DNA of 64,000 bases from Rhizomicrobium sp. (GTDB taxonomy: Bacteria > Pseudomonadota > Alphaproteobacteria > Micropepsales > Micropepsaceae): NCBI GenBank assembly GCA_037200985.1, contig JBBCGJ010000001.1:1712756-1776755 (forward strand). Direction: 5' to 3'. The translations under genes and the position numbers were made by a program. The stretch's first letter is position 1; every line of letters starts with the position of its first letter. The notes beneath the pieces are model-generated. The model saw nothing but the letters and a program-made list of their open reading frames with translations. It ran no database searches and had not been told where the DNA came from. This document shows positions 54,755 through 62,491 of this stretch, piece by piece.

Positions 54755-57700
54755 TTAGTGCGGCGGCTTTTCCTGCGGCGGTGCCGGCGCCGCGTTCGAC
54801 GGGGCGTTCGCGGCGCTGGGCATGTCGCCTTCGAAGATGCGACGGAAGAAGCCGGGCGTCACCATCGACAGGGGATTGATGCTGACCTGCGGCTCGTCGG
54901 CATTGCCCTCGACGCTGTAGACCATGCCGATGATGCCCTCGCCCGGCTTGGAGACCAGCAGATCGCCGAGCAGCGGGATGACGCCGAGTGCGCTGTTGAT
55001 GCCGAACAGCGGCACCAGCGTACCCTTGAGCGCGATCTCGTTCTTGGGCCGGTCGATATAGCCTTCGGCGCTGACGCCGATCGCCGGGCCGGTGGCGCGC
55101 GCGTTGAGGATGCCCCAGACGCCGTTCCTGGCGGTGAACGGAACCTTCAGGTCGTCGACCTCGATGCCGCCGCCCTGCATCAAGTTGCCGAATCCGACGA
55201 GCGAGCCGGCGCTGAACAGCCGCGCCAGGAAGGGCTGGTTGAGCAGGCGGAAATCCTTGAGGCGCACCGTGCCCTCATAGTCGTTCGCAGGGTCGGTCGC
55301 CGTCGCCGGCGACGCCGCGGCGGGACCGTGCAACGTAGCCTGAAGGTCGAGCTTGCCGCCCTTGATGCTCGCGAAGCCGAACAGGCCGTGGGCCAGCGTG
55401 CCGAAATCGTTGGTCTGCAGCGTCAGCCGGCGGTCATTGCCGGACGGCGCGATGCTGCCGTTGAGCGTTCCGGTCTTTCCGATCCGGCCCGACAGCGTCA
55501 TCGCCGCGGGACGCTCCGCCGTACCGCTGACGTCGAGCGCGAAAGGCGCGATGGCGACGCCGCTGCGCAGCGCGAGGCGGTCGAGCTTCGCATTGATGTG
55601 AAAAGGCTCGTCGAAGGTGGTCTTGGCGGCCGGCGATGCCGGATCCTTGGCGGCACCGCTGCCGCGGCGCGCGATCTGCGTGCCGTCCAGGGAGCGGCCA
55701 TGGACAGCGATGTCGAGCCCGGCCAGGCCGCGGGCCAGGCCGAAGGCAAAGTCGTTGGCGGCACCCGATTTTATCGACGGCGCGTTTAGCGAGACCAGCC
55801 TTCCGTTGTCGTCGAAGGCGGCGGTCATCGCGGCCTGGAGGCTGGGGCCGGCGATGGTGACGTTCGCGCTGCGCAGCATGCTGCCCGCCCCGAAGGCCAG
55901 CAGCGCGTGCGCCGAAGCCGGAAAGCCCATGGGCTTGCTGATGCCCAGGAGATCGAGCGAGAGCGTCGAAGGCGTGAGATCGAGCGCGAGATCGCCGGCG
56001 ACGAGCTGCCCGCGCTTGCCGGTCAGCGTGCCGGCGACGCCCACAGGGCCTTTCAGATAGTCGACAGCGTGGAAGCCCAGCGCGTCGCGGCCGGCCTGGT
56101 CGAGCAGGCCTTTGATGCCGACCACGGTGGTGACGGCACCGGCGGACTTGAAGTCTTCCACCCAGTCGATGGCGAGGCGCGACGTCGCGAGGCCGGCGCT
56201 GCCATAGGCGTGCAGGTGCGTGTTGTCGATATCGAAGGTCACCGCGCCGTCGCTCAGCCGCGTGTTCTTGCCGAGCGAAATGCCGAAGCCGGTCGAGACG
56301 GCTTTGATCCCGATTGCGATGTCGTCGATGCTCAGGTCCTTGCGCATCGGCAGATGGACCGTGAGGTCGATCGCGGCCTTGCCCTCCGTCGCGTCGGGGT
56401 CGATGCCGAAGCGCGTGGCGTAGTTCAGCGGCTTCAGGTCGGTCAGCTTGAGGATGTCGGTCATCGAGCCGTCGATATGGGCCGAGATGTCGCCGGGCGA
56501 GCCGGGGGCGCTGAGATCGGGAATGGCGGCGCGGCCTTTGGACAGCAGAAGCGGGCCGATGCGCGCGCGCAGGATGTCCGCGCCGAAGGAGTTTCCCGTC
56601 AGCTTCGCATTGGCGTTGACGCCCGTCATATGCGTCAGGCCCTGGACGTAGTTCAGCTCGGCATTGGTGATCGGAAAGGTCATCAGCAGCGCGCCGTCGG
56701 GAAGCACCGGAAGATCGAGCGCGCCGGCCGGCAGATGGGTCTCGAACACGACGGGACCGAGCGTTCCGGCGAAGATATTGCCCGCGATCCAGTCGCGGGC
56801 GCCGCCGCCGATGTCGAGGGGCCAGTAGTGCAGCATGTCGCGAATGGCGAGCGGTTCGATGCGGCCCTTCAGGTCCATCACAGGCGATTGCTTGTCCACC
56901 AGCGTGATCCGGCCCGACGCGGCGAGCACCAGCGCGCCGCCCGTCGTGCTCAACCGATCGATCAGGACATCGTGCGTCGCCGGGACATAGCTGCCCTTGA
57001 TCTGCGCCAACGGCACGAAGACGGGCTGCGCGAAGGTCCCGGGTATCTGAAGCGCGGTCTTGTCGGCGGTGAGATCGACGCCGAGGCGCGAGATCGCGCC
57101 GCTCGAATCATAGATAAGGTCCATGCCGCCCACGAGATGGGCGCGCAGCCGGTCCGAGACGAGCGAGGCGTCGGCGAGCGAGAGACGCGCCGTGGAGCGG
57201 TCGTAGCGTCCGGACAGATGGAGCGAGGTCACGCGGACCGGTCCGCGCACACCGACCATCGAGGCGGTGCCCGAACCGTCGAGCGAGAAATCGGCGTTCA
57301 GCAGATGCGAGCCCGAAACGGCGAAGTCGGACGAGAAGTCGGCCGTCATCGCGACGCTGGAAAGGAAGGCGAACATCTTGGCGTTGCGCCCCAGCGCCGC
57401 GACGTCGAGATGATGCACTTCGATTCGGCCCCTGACCGGCCCGGTGCTCGGCGGCAGGCGCAGCTCGCCCGCGATATGCGCGGCGCGGCCCGAGACCTCG
57501 ATATCGGCCTCGATCGAGGCGACCAGATCGGGCCCGGAATTCGCGATGCGGACGTCGGCCTTGGGCGCCACGAGGAAAAGCCCGGTGGTCTCGTCGAGGA
57601 AGGCAACGCGCGCGTCGCGCACCGCGAAGGATTCGAGCGAGGAGGCGCTGGAGCTGTTCTTGTTGATGGCGTCGGTGATGCGGCTGATGATGTCCTTCTG

Positions 57701-58219
57701 GCTGTCGTCATGGTCGACGCCGAGGCGCAGCGTGCCGTCGGCGTTGCGCACCATCGTGAGCTGCACGCCGACCAGCGTAATGCGTGTGACGACGACGTCG
57801 CCCTTCAGGAAGGGCTGGGCCGCGAGATCGATGTCAGCCTGCGGCGCCTGGGCGATGATGCGGCCCTTGGAGTCGAAGACCCGTGCACCCAGGACGACGA
57901 GATTGACCCGGCCCTGGTCGCGCGACCATTCGACGGCCGCCTGGTCGTATTTGACCGTGATGCCCGGCAGCGCGTGGGCCAGGGCGTCGGAAATCTGTCC
58001 CGAGAGCGGGCCGAGCGAGATCGGGCCGACCAGAAGGCGCAGCGCCGCACCCACCGCGAAGAACAGGACGGCAACACCCAGCGCCGACACGATCAGGGCC
58101 GTGCGGCTGATATGGTGCGACTTCACGTAGCGGCCGACAAAAGAGGCGTTCCAGGCCTCCGCCAGGGTCGCCCGGACGGCAGCACCACGATCAGCGCCAA
58201 CGGGGTGGTCTTGGGTCAA
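54755..58219 (-). CDS. Large AsmA-superfamily (YhdP/DUF3971-like) envelope protein
   Basis: This protein of about 1154 residues has one N-terminal membrane helix (TALIVSALGVAVLFFAVGAALRLL), then about 1050 residues of beta-rich repeats, as in AsmA-like bridges thought to carry phospholipid between membranes. GPLSGQISDALAHALPGITVKYDQAAVEWSRDQG matches the DUF3971 start. NDYEGTVRLKDFRLLNQPFLARLFS and GNLMQGGGIEVDDLKVPF match the conserved C-terminal AsmA region. The end is proline-rich. I chose TTG at 58219 because AGAGGAAGG lies just upstream; ATG at 58309 in the same frame is the alternative and would overlap the divergent bcp promoter region. Confidence 0.85.
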   Translation of the reverse strand: MTQDHPVGADRGAAVRATLAEAWNASFVGRYVKSHHISRTALIVSALGVAVLFFAVGAALRLLVGPISLGPLSGQISDALAHALPGITVKYDQAAVEWSRDQGRVNLVVLGARVFDSKGRIIAQAPQADIDLAAQPFLKGDVVVTRITLVGVQLTMVRNADGTLRLGVDHDDSQKDIISRITDAINKNSSSASSLESFAVRDARVAFLDETTGLFLVAPKADVRIANSGPDLVASIEADIEVSGRAAHIAGELRLPPSTGPVRGRIEVHHLDVAALGRNAKMFAFLSSVAMTADFSSDFAVSGSHLLNADFSLDGSGTASMVGVRGPVRVTSLHLSGRYDRSTARLSLADASLVSDRLRAHLVGGMDLIYDSSGAISRLGVDLTADKTALQIPGTFAQPVFVPLAQIKGSYVPATHDVLIDRLSTTGGALVLAASGRITLVDKQSPVMDLKGRIEPLAIRDMLHYWPLDIGGGARDWIAGNIFAGTLGPVVFETHLPAGALDLPVLPDGALLMTFPITNAELNYVQGLTHMTGVNANAKLTGNSFGADILRARIGPLLLSKGRAAIPDLSAPGSPGDISAHIDGSMTDILKLTDLKPLNYATRFGIDPDATEGKAAIDLTVHLPMRKDLSIDDIAIGIKAVSTGFGISLGKNTRLSDGAVTFDIDNTHLHAYGSAGLATSRLAIDWVEDFKSAGAVTTVVGIKGLLDQAGRDALGFHAVDYLKGPVGVAGTLTGKRGQLVAGDLALDLTPSTLSLDLLGISKPMGFPASAHALLAFGAGSMLRSANVTIAGPSLQAAMTAAFDDNGRLVSLNAPSIKSGAANDFAFGLARGLAGLDIAVHGRSLDGTQIARRGSGAAKDPASPAAKTTFDEPFHINAKLDRLALRSGVAIAPFALDVSGTAERPAAMTLSGRIGKTGTLNGSIAPSGNDRRLTLQTNDFGTLAHGLFGFASIKGGKLDLQATLHGPAAASPATATDPANDYEGTVRLKDFRLLNQPFLARLFSAGSLVGFGNLMQGGGIEVDDLKVPFTARNGVWGILNARATGPAIGVSAEGYIDRPKNEIALKGTLVPLFGINSALGVIPLLGDLLVSKPGEGIIGMVYSVEGNADEPQVSINPLSMVTPGFFRRIFEGDMPSAANAPSNAAPAPPQEKPPH

Positions 58220-58352
58220 CGGACCTTCCTCTAACCCCCGGAAAATTGCGGATAAAGCAGGCCCTCGCTTGGCCCGCGATCTCAATTCAGGTATCAGCTT
58301 ATGGCCCATAGTTAAGGGCCGGGTAAACGCCTCATCTCACCGACGAGACACC

Positions 58353-58820
58353 ATGGACCTCAAACCCGGCGACAAGGCCCCGAAGTTCCGCCTTGCGGCC
58401 GACGCCGGCGGGGAAATATCGACCGCCAGTCTGAAAGGAAAGCCCTTCGTCCTTTACTTCTATCCCAAGGACGACACGGCGGGCTGCACCAAGGAGGCGA
58501 TCGGGTTTTCCGAGAGTCTCAAGACGTTCGAAAAGCTGGGCGTTTCGGTGATCGGCGTGTCGAAGGACACGGTGGCCAGCCACGACCGGTTCAAGGCCAA
58601 ATACAAGCTGAAAACCGCCCTGGCGTCCGATCCGGAGACCCAGACGGCCGCCGATTACGGGGTCTGGGTGGAGAAGAGCATGTACGGCCGTAAATACATG
58701 GGCATGGAACGGGCGACCTTCCTGGTCGACGCCAAGGGCGTCATCCGCCATATCTGGCGCAAGGTGAAGGTCGCGGGCCATGTCGCGGACGTGCTGGCGG
58801 AGGCGAAAAAGCTCGCATGA
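58353..58820 (+). CDS. bcp: Thioredoxin-dependent peroxiredoxin Bcp/PrxQ, apparently one-cysteine type
   Basis: This 155-residue peroxiredoxin reduces hydroperoxides. LYFYPKDDTAGCTKEAIGFSE contains the peroxidatic cysteine. The resolving cysteine found five residues later in many Bcp proteins (CTxxxC) is isoleucine here, and no other cysteine is visible, so resolution must use an outside thiol. GVSKDTVASHDRFKAKYKL and ATFLVDAKGVIRHIWRKV are family signatures. The ATG at 58353 (MDLKPGDKAPKFRL) is the natural start. It diverges from the AsmA-like gene and is followed by the M23 gene. Confidence 0.93.
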   Translation: MDLKPGDKAPKFRLAADAGGEISTASLKGKPFVLYFYPKDDTAGCTKEAIGFSESLKTFEKLGVSVIGVSKDTVASHDRFKAKYKLKTALASDPETQTAADYGVWVEKSMYGRKYMGMERATFLVDAKGVIRHIWRKVKVAGHVADVLAEAKKLA

Positions 58821-58966
58821 AACCGCACGAGCCGCGCCGGGGGATCGGCCCAAGGTTAACCTCAAGGTCGTTTTTCTGGGGTAAGAGCTTGATTCGACGC
58901 CGACACTTAAGTGAAATGCGCCCGGTCGGGTTTGGCGCAAAAGACGCAAGCAAGGGAAATGAAGGC

Positions 58967-60412
58967 ATGGCGGGGACGCTCGTCGAGCGCGTCTGGGCTT
59001 GGCTCCATGAGACGTTTCCGGAGCGGCAGGTCTACATCCGCAGCGATGGGCGGGTGCAATTCTTCACCTTCGGGCCGACGCTTCAGGCCACGCTTGCCGG
59101 CCTCTCCCTGATCTTCCTTGGCTGGGTCGCATTCGCCACCGTCAACGTCATCTTCAAGGACCGGATCATCGCGGCGAAGGATCGTCGCGCCCAGCAGATG
59201 CAGCTGGCCTATGAGAATCGGCTGTCCGACCTCCAGCTTTCCTACGACGAGCTGAACGGCGCCGTGGTCGGCGCGGAGGATCGCTTCACCGCGGTCGCCA
59301 GCGAGCTGCAGACCAAGCAGAACACCATCATGAAGTTCCTCGACCGCCGCCGGCAGGTCGACGCCACGATCGCCAGCCTGAACGGCAACGGCGTGCGCAT
59401 CGGGGCCGCCACGGCACCCCCCGCCGACGCCGGCGACAACGGCGCACCCAGCGACAGCATCGAAGGGATGCCGCCGCCGCCCGGCGCAGCGCCGATCGAC
59501 GCCAGCGGCTCGTCCGAACTTTCCGTCATGCCGCAGCCGCCGGCGCCGCAGCCGCGCACCGCCAAGCCGACCAAGGCGAGCTTCCTGGATTTCGGCGGCG
59601 CCGTGGATCACATCAAGGGCCTTCTGTTCGGTTCCAGACCGTCATCACCGACGGCGCCTTCGTCGGCGACCTTCGCCCAGCACCCGGCCTTGCGCGTGCT
59701 CGCCGAGCAGACGACCCGCGTGGCGCAGATCGGCCTGGTCGAGACTCAGTTGATGGCGCGGACGCAGAACGAGGTCGCCGAGGGCGTCGCGCGCATTCAG
59801 AACGTCATCCGCCACACCGGCATCAATCCCGACGACTACACCCGCCGCCTGGCGGCCGTCGAAGGCGTCGGCGGACCGGAAATGCCGCTCTCCGACGTGC
59901 GCGTCGACGGAATTGCCGATCAGGCCTTCACCAATGCCTATCTGCGCGCCTCCGCCGTGCTCGACCAGATGAATTCGCTGCTGGGCGCGATGCGCCACAT
60001 CCCCCTGACCACGCCGGTCGCCGGCCCGCAATTCGAGCGCACCAGCGGATTCGGCGCCCGCATCGATCCGTTTACCGGGCGTTATTCCTTCCATCCCGGC
60101 GTCGATTTCGCTGGCCCGTGGGGCTCGATCATCGAATCGACGGCGCCGGGCACCGTGGTGTTCGCGGGCGACCGCGGCGGATATGGAAACATGGTTGAAA
60201 TTGACCATGGTTTCGGAATCCATACACGCTACGGCCATATGTCATCGATTCTTGTGCACGTAGGGTCTAAGGTCGCCAAAGGATCGCCCATCGGCAGACT
60301 CGGATCGACGGGGCGCAGTACCGGACCGCATGTTCACTACGAGGTCTGGTACGACAACGTGATGAGAAACCCGAGCACCTTTATCGAGGCAGGTCGCCAT
60401 GTTTTCGAGTAA
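58967..60412 (+). CDS. M23-family peptidoglycan endopeptidase with membrane anchor and coiled coil
   Basis: This ~481-residue protein (from MAGTLVERVWAWLHE) has one helix at about 41-63 (LQATLAGLSLIFLGWVAFATV), a periplasmic coiled coil (about 70-125), a proline-rich linker and a C-terminal LytM domain. The zinc ligands are in YSFHPGVDFAG and GPHVHYEVW. RYGHMSSILVHVGSKVAKG is typical of active enzymes. ATG 58967, with GAAGG just before it, was chosen; an in-frame ATG at 58817 overlapping the bcp stop would add 50 unconserved residues. The stop lies 14 bases inside the bactofilin gene, an overlap that supports a joint cell-shape role. Confidence 0.93.
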   Translation: MAGTLVERVWAWLHETFPERQVYIRSDGRVQFFTFGPTLQATLAGLSLIFLGWVAFATVNVIFKDRIIAAKDRRAQQMQLAYENRLSDLQLSYDELNGAVVGAEDRFTAVASELQTKQNTIMKFLDRRRQVDATIASLNGNGVRIGAATAPPADAGDNGAPSDSIEGMPPPPGAAPIDASGSSELSVMPQPPAPQPRTAKPTKASFLDFGGAVDHIKGLLFGSRPSSPTAPSSATFAQHPALRVLAEQTTRVAQIGLVETQLMARTQNEVAEGVARIQNVIRHTGINPDDYTRRLAAVEGVGGPEMPLSDVRVDGIADQAFTNAYLRASAVLDQMNSLLGAMRHIPLTTPVAGPQFERTSGFGARIDPFTGRYSFHPGVDFAGPWGSIIESTAPGTVVFAGDRGGYGNMVEIDHGFGIHTRYGHMSSILVHVGSKVAKGSPIGRLGSTGRSTGPHVHYEVWYDNVMRNPSTFIEAGRHVFE

Positions 60413-60947
60413 GAAGGACAAAGACGCCGCTCCCCCGCCCGTACCGATGAACGTTCCGCCCGCCAAGCGCGCGGCCCGTTCCTCGGCGCCGTCGATCATC
60501 AGCGCCGACCTGGTCGTGAACGGCACGCTGATCTCGACCGGCGACATCCAGATCGACGGCCGCGTCGAGGGCGATGTGCGCTCCGCCGGTCTCGTGATCG
60601 GCGACAAGGCCTTCATCCATGGCGAGATCCTCGCCGAGGAATTGACCGTCCGCGGCCGCGTGCAGGGCTCCATCCGCGCGCGCAAGGTCTTGCTCTGCGC
60701 CACCAGCCATGTCGAAGGCAACATCCTGCACGAGGCCTTCGCGGTCGAGACCGGCGCCTTTTTCGAGGGCAATTGCCGTCACGCCGACAATCCGCTGGCC
60801 GACGATGCCGTCAACAAGAAACCGACCGAATTCCGTTCCACGCCGGCCGCCGCGCCCGCGAGCGCGCCGTCCGCCGTCTCCTCGATGGTTTCGCGTCCGA
60901 TGACCAACGCGCCGGCCGCCGCCGGATTGGCGACCGCGAAGCCGTAG
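60399..60947 (+). CDS. Bactofilin
   Basis: This 182-residue bactofilin polymerises into filaments that position wall enzymes. The core beta-helix spans about 30-130, with repeats such as GTLISTGDIQIDGRVEGDV, GEILAEELTVRGRVQGSIRARKV and GNILHEAFAVETGAFFEGNC. The N-terminal tail (KKDKDAAPPPVPMNVPPAKRAA) and the C-terminal A/P/S-rich tail are unordered, as usual. Its start overlaps the upstream M23 gene by 14 bases, the classical bactofilin-M23 pair. A hairpin at 60974-61003 ends the transcript. Confidence 0.95.
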   Translation: MFSSKKDKDAAPPPVPMNVPPAKRAARSSAPSIISADLVVNGTLISTGDIQIDGRVEGDVRSAGLVIGDKAFIHGEILAEELTVRGRVQGSIRARKVLLCATSHVEGNILHEAFAVETGAFFEGNCRHADNPLADDAVNKKPTEFRSTPAAAPASAPSAVSSMVSRPMTNAPAAAGLATAKP

Positions 60948-60973
60948 TCGCCCGACATCACGGATTGGTTTTC

Positions 60974-61006
60974 AACCCCGCTTCGAGCGATCGCGGCGGG
61001 GTTTTC
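60974..61006 (+). terminator. Terminator after the bactofilin gene
   Basis: AACCCCGC (60974-60981) and GCGGGGTT (60996-61003) form an eight-base stem around a 14-base loop, and the run continues TTCATTT. It separates the bactofilin operon from the opposite-strand small peptide gene. Confidence 0.75.
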
Positions 61007-61018
61007 ATTTGCGGACCG

Positions 61019-61099
61019 TCACGCGTGGCCGGTGATCAGCCACAAGATGATGATGATCGGAATCGGAATGCCGATCAGCCACAGCAGCAAGGAGCGCAT
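61019..61099 (-). CDS. 26-residue hydrophobic membrane peptide
   Basis: A short frame of 26 residues begins MRSLLLWLIGIPIPIII and ends LWLITGHA. It is a single membrane-spanning segment with a central GIPIPI turn. AGGGGA lies five bases before the ATG, a strong Shine-Dalgarno for so short a gene. I know similar short peptides from alphaproteobacterial genomes only as uncharacterised proteins. It diverges from the stress-type membrane protein gene at 61230 and may share regulation. Confidence 0.6.
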   Translation of the reverse strand: MRSLLLWLIGIPIPIIIILWLITGHA

Positions 61100-61177
61100 G
61101 TAAATCCCCTGATAAACTCGGCGAGGTAATCCCCAACGTCCCCATGAGTTCCGCCTGCTCATTCGTGCGGCAGCGGC

Positions 61178-61202
61178 GGAACGGGTTCCTCGGCCGGACG
61201 TT
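61178..61202 (+). promoter_or_regulatory. EcfG-type general stress promoter
   Basis: GGAAC (61178-61182) and CGTT (61199-61202) are separated by exactly 16 bases, the published alphaproteobacterial EcfG consensus (GGAAC-N16/17-CGTT). The gene at 61230 starts 27 bases downstream, with GGGGATC as its Shine-Dalgarno. It is the only such match I found in the intergenic gaps of this window. Confidence 0.7.
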
Positions 61203-61229
61203 GACGCGCTGCCACCAGCGGGGATCAGT

Positions 61230-62351
61230 ATGTCCACCACCACCGTCGTCGACGAAGGCCCCGACCACACCACCATCGTCAGCGAGACCGCAGAGCCGCT
61301 TCGCTTTTCCTGGAGCGCGGCTTTCGCCGGCGCGTTCGTCGCCGCGGGCGTCACCTTTCTTCTCGTGACGCTCGGCTCCGGTGTCGGGCTCTCGCTCGTG
61401 ACGGTGCGCCATGCGACGGCGGGCGGCACGACCACCTTTCTGACGCTGGGCGCTGTATATTTCCTTGCTGCGCAGGCCTTCGGTTTCGCCGCGGGTGGAC
61501 ACATCGTCGGCCGCCTGATCGGTCCGGCCGTCGAGACAAGCCGCGAAGAGGACTTCCGCGCCGGCACGCACGGCCTCGTCGCCTGGGCTATTGCCGTGGT
61601 CGCGACGGCAGCGGTCGTCGGACTGTCAGCACTGGTCGCCGGCACGGCGACCACGACCAGCGCCGTAAACGGCGCCCTGGCGACGGCCACGGCGAACGGC
61701 ACGCGCGGCGACGCGGGCCAGCCCGCGGCCACGTCCTATTGGGTCGACAGGCTGTTCCGTCCCGCGACCGCGCAATCGGCGTCCTTGGCCGGACGGCAAT
61801 ATGCCCAGGCGGACACCGGCACGACGACGGATATGCCTCCCGCGGGCGAGCCGGTGCCGCTTTCGCCCAGCGACACGCAAATGACGCCCGACGCGACGCC
61901 GGTCCGCAACAACGGCAATCCCGTGTTTCTCGGCGACGGACCTTCAACCGCGCCAGTGACGCCGGTGACGACGGTATCGTTGCCGGCGTCACGGCCGCTC
62001 GGCGCCGACAAGGCGGAGGCGGGTCGCATCCTCACGGTCGGCATGGCCGATGGCGAACAATTGTCCGGCGAGGACCGGATGCGCCTTGCGATGCTGGTCG
62101 CCAGCGATACCGGCCTGACGGCCGGAGCGGCGGAGCGGCGCGTAGACGACGTGACGCGACGCATCCATGACGGCGAGGTGGCCGCCGCCGAGGCGGCACG
62201 CAAGACGGCGGCGATGGCGAGCCTGTGGACGGCGTTCGCGCTTCTGTTCGGCGCGGTGGTGGCAGTGTTTGCCGCCCTGTCGGCCCGCTGGGAAGACGAC
62301 CGCGAAGCCGGTCTGCTTCCGGGAACCCGGGTGAGCGAGACGCGCTTTTGA
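61230..62351 (+). CDS. Predicted stress-induced inner-membrane protein (PhnA-like family label, function unknown)
   Basis: This 373-residue protein has three N-terminal membrane helices (FSWSAAFAGAFVAAGVTFLLVTLG, FLTLGAVYFLAAQAFGFAAGG, LVAWAIAVVATAAVVGLSALVAG), a long disordered A/T/P-rich loop (about 150-260) and a last helix near the C-terminus (ASLWTAFALLFGAVVAVFAALSARWEDD). A helical segment before the last helix (GEDRMRLAMLVASDTGLTAGAAERRVDDV) may face the cytoplasm. Similar proteins are often annotated PhnA-like without support. The EcfG-type promoter just upstream suggests general stress control. Confidence 0.75.
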   Translation: MSTTTVVDEGPDHTTIVSETAEPLRFSWSAAFAGAFVAAGVTFLLVTLGSGVGLSLVTVRHATAGGTTTFLTLGAVYFLAAQAFGFAAGGHIVGRLIGPAVETSREEDFRAGTHGLVAWAIAVVATAAVVGLSALVAGTATTTSAVNGALATATANGTRGDAGQPAATSYWVDRLFRPATAQSASLAGRQYAQADTGTTTDMPPAGEPVPLSPSDTQMTPDATPVRNNGNPVFLGDGPSTAPVTPVTTVSLPASRPLGADKAEAGRILTVGMADGEQLSGEDRMRLAMLVASDTGLTAGAAERRVDDVTRRIHDGEVAAAEAARKTAAMASLWTAFALLFGAVVAVFAALSARWEDDREAGLLPGTRVSETRF

Positions 62352-62491
62352 TTGTCTGGCGCCTCGTCTGAAAAAAAAACTGCCTATAAAATAGGCGGCT
62401 GACGCCGGCGAGATCGTGCTTTTCGCCTACAGGATTGGGAACAGTTGGTATAGTTCACTCCCGCCGCACTCCTGGAGCGTTGAGGCGAGAG

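Noticed and set aside
55907-58234. Plus-strand open frame of 775 codons opposite the AsmA-like gene
   Set aside because: Composition is typical of an antisense shadow; the minus-strand protein has a membrane helix, AsmA motifs and a good start.
62382-62396. Terminator formed by GCCTATAAAATAGGC next to an A9 tract
   Set aside because: The stem is only six weak pairs and points to the minus strand, where no gene ends; left unassigned.
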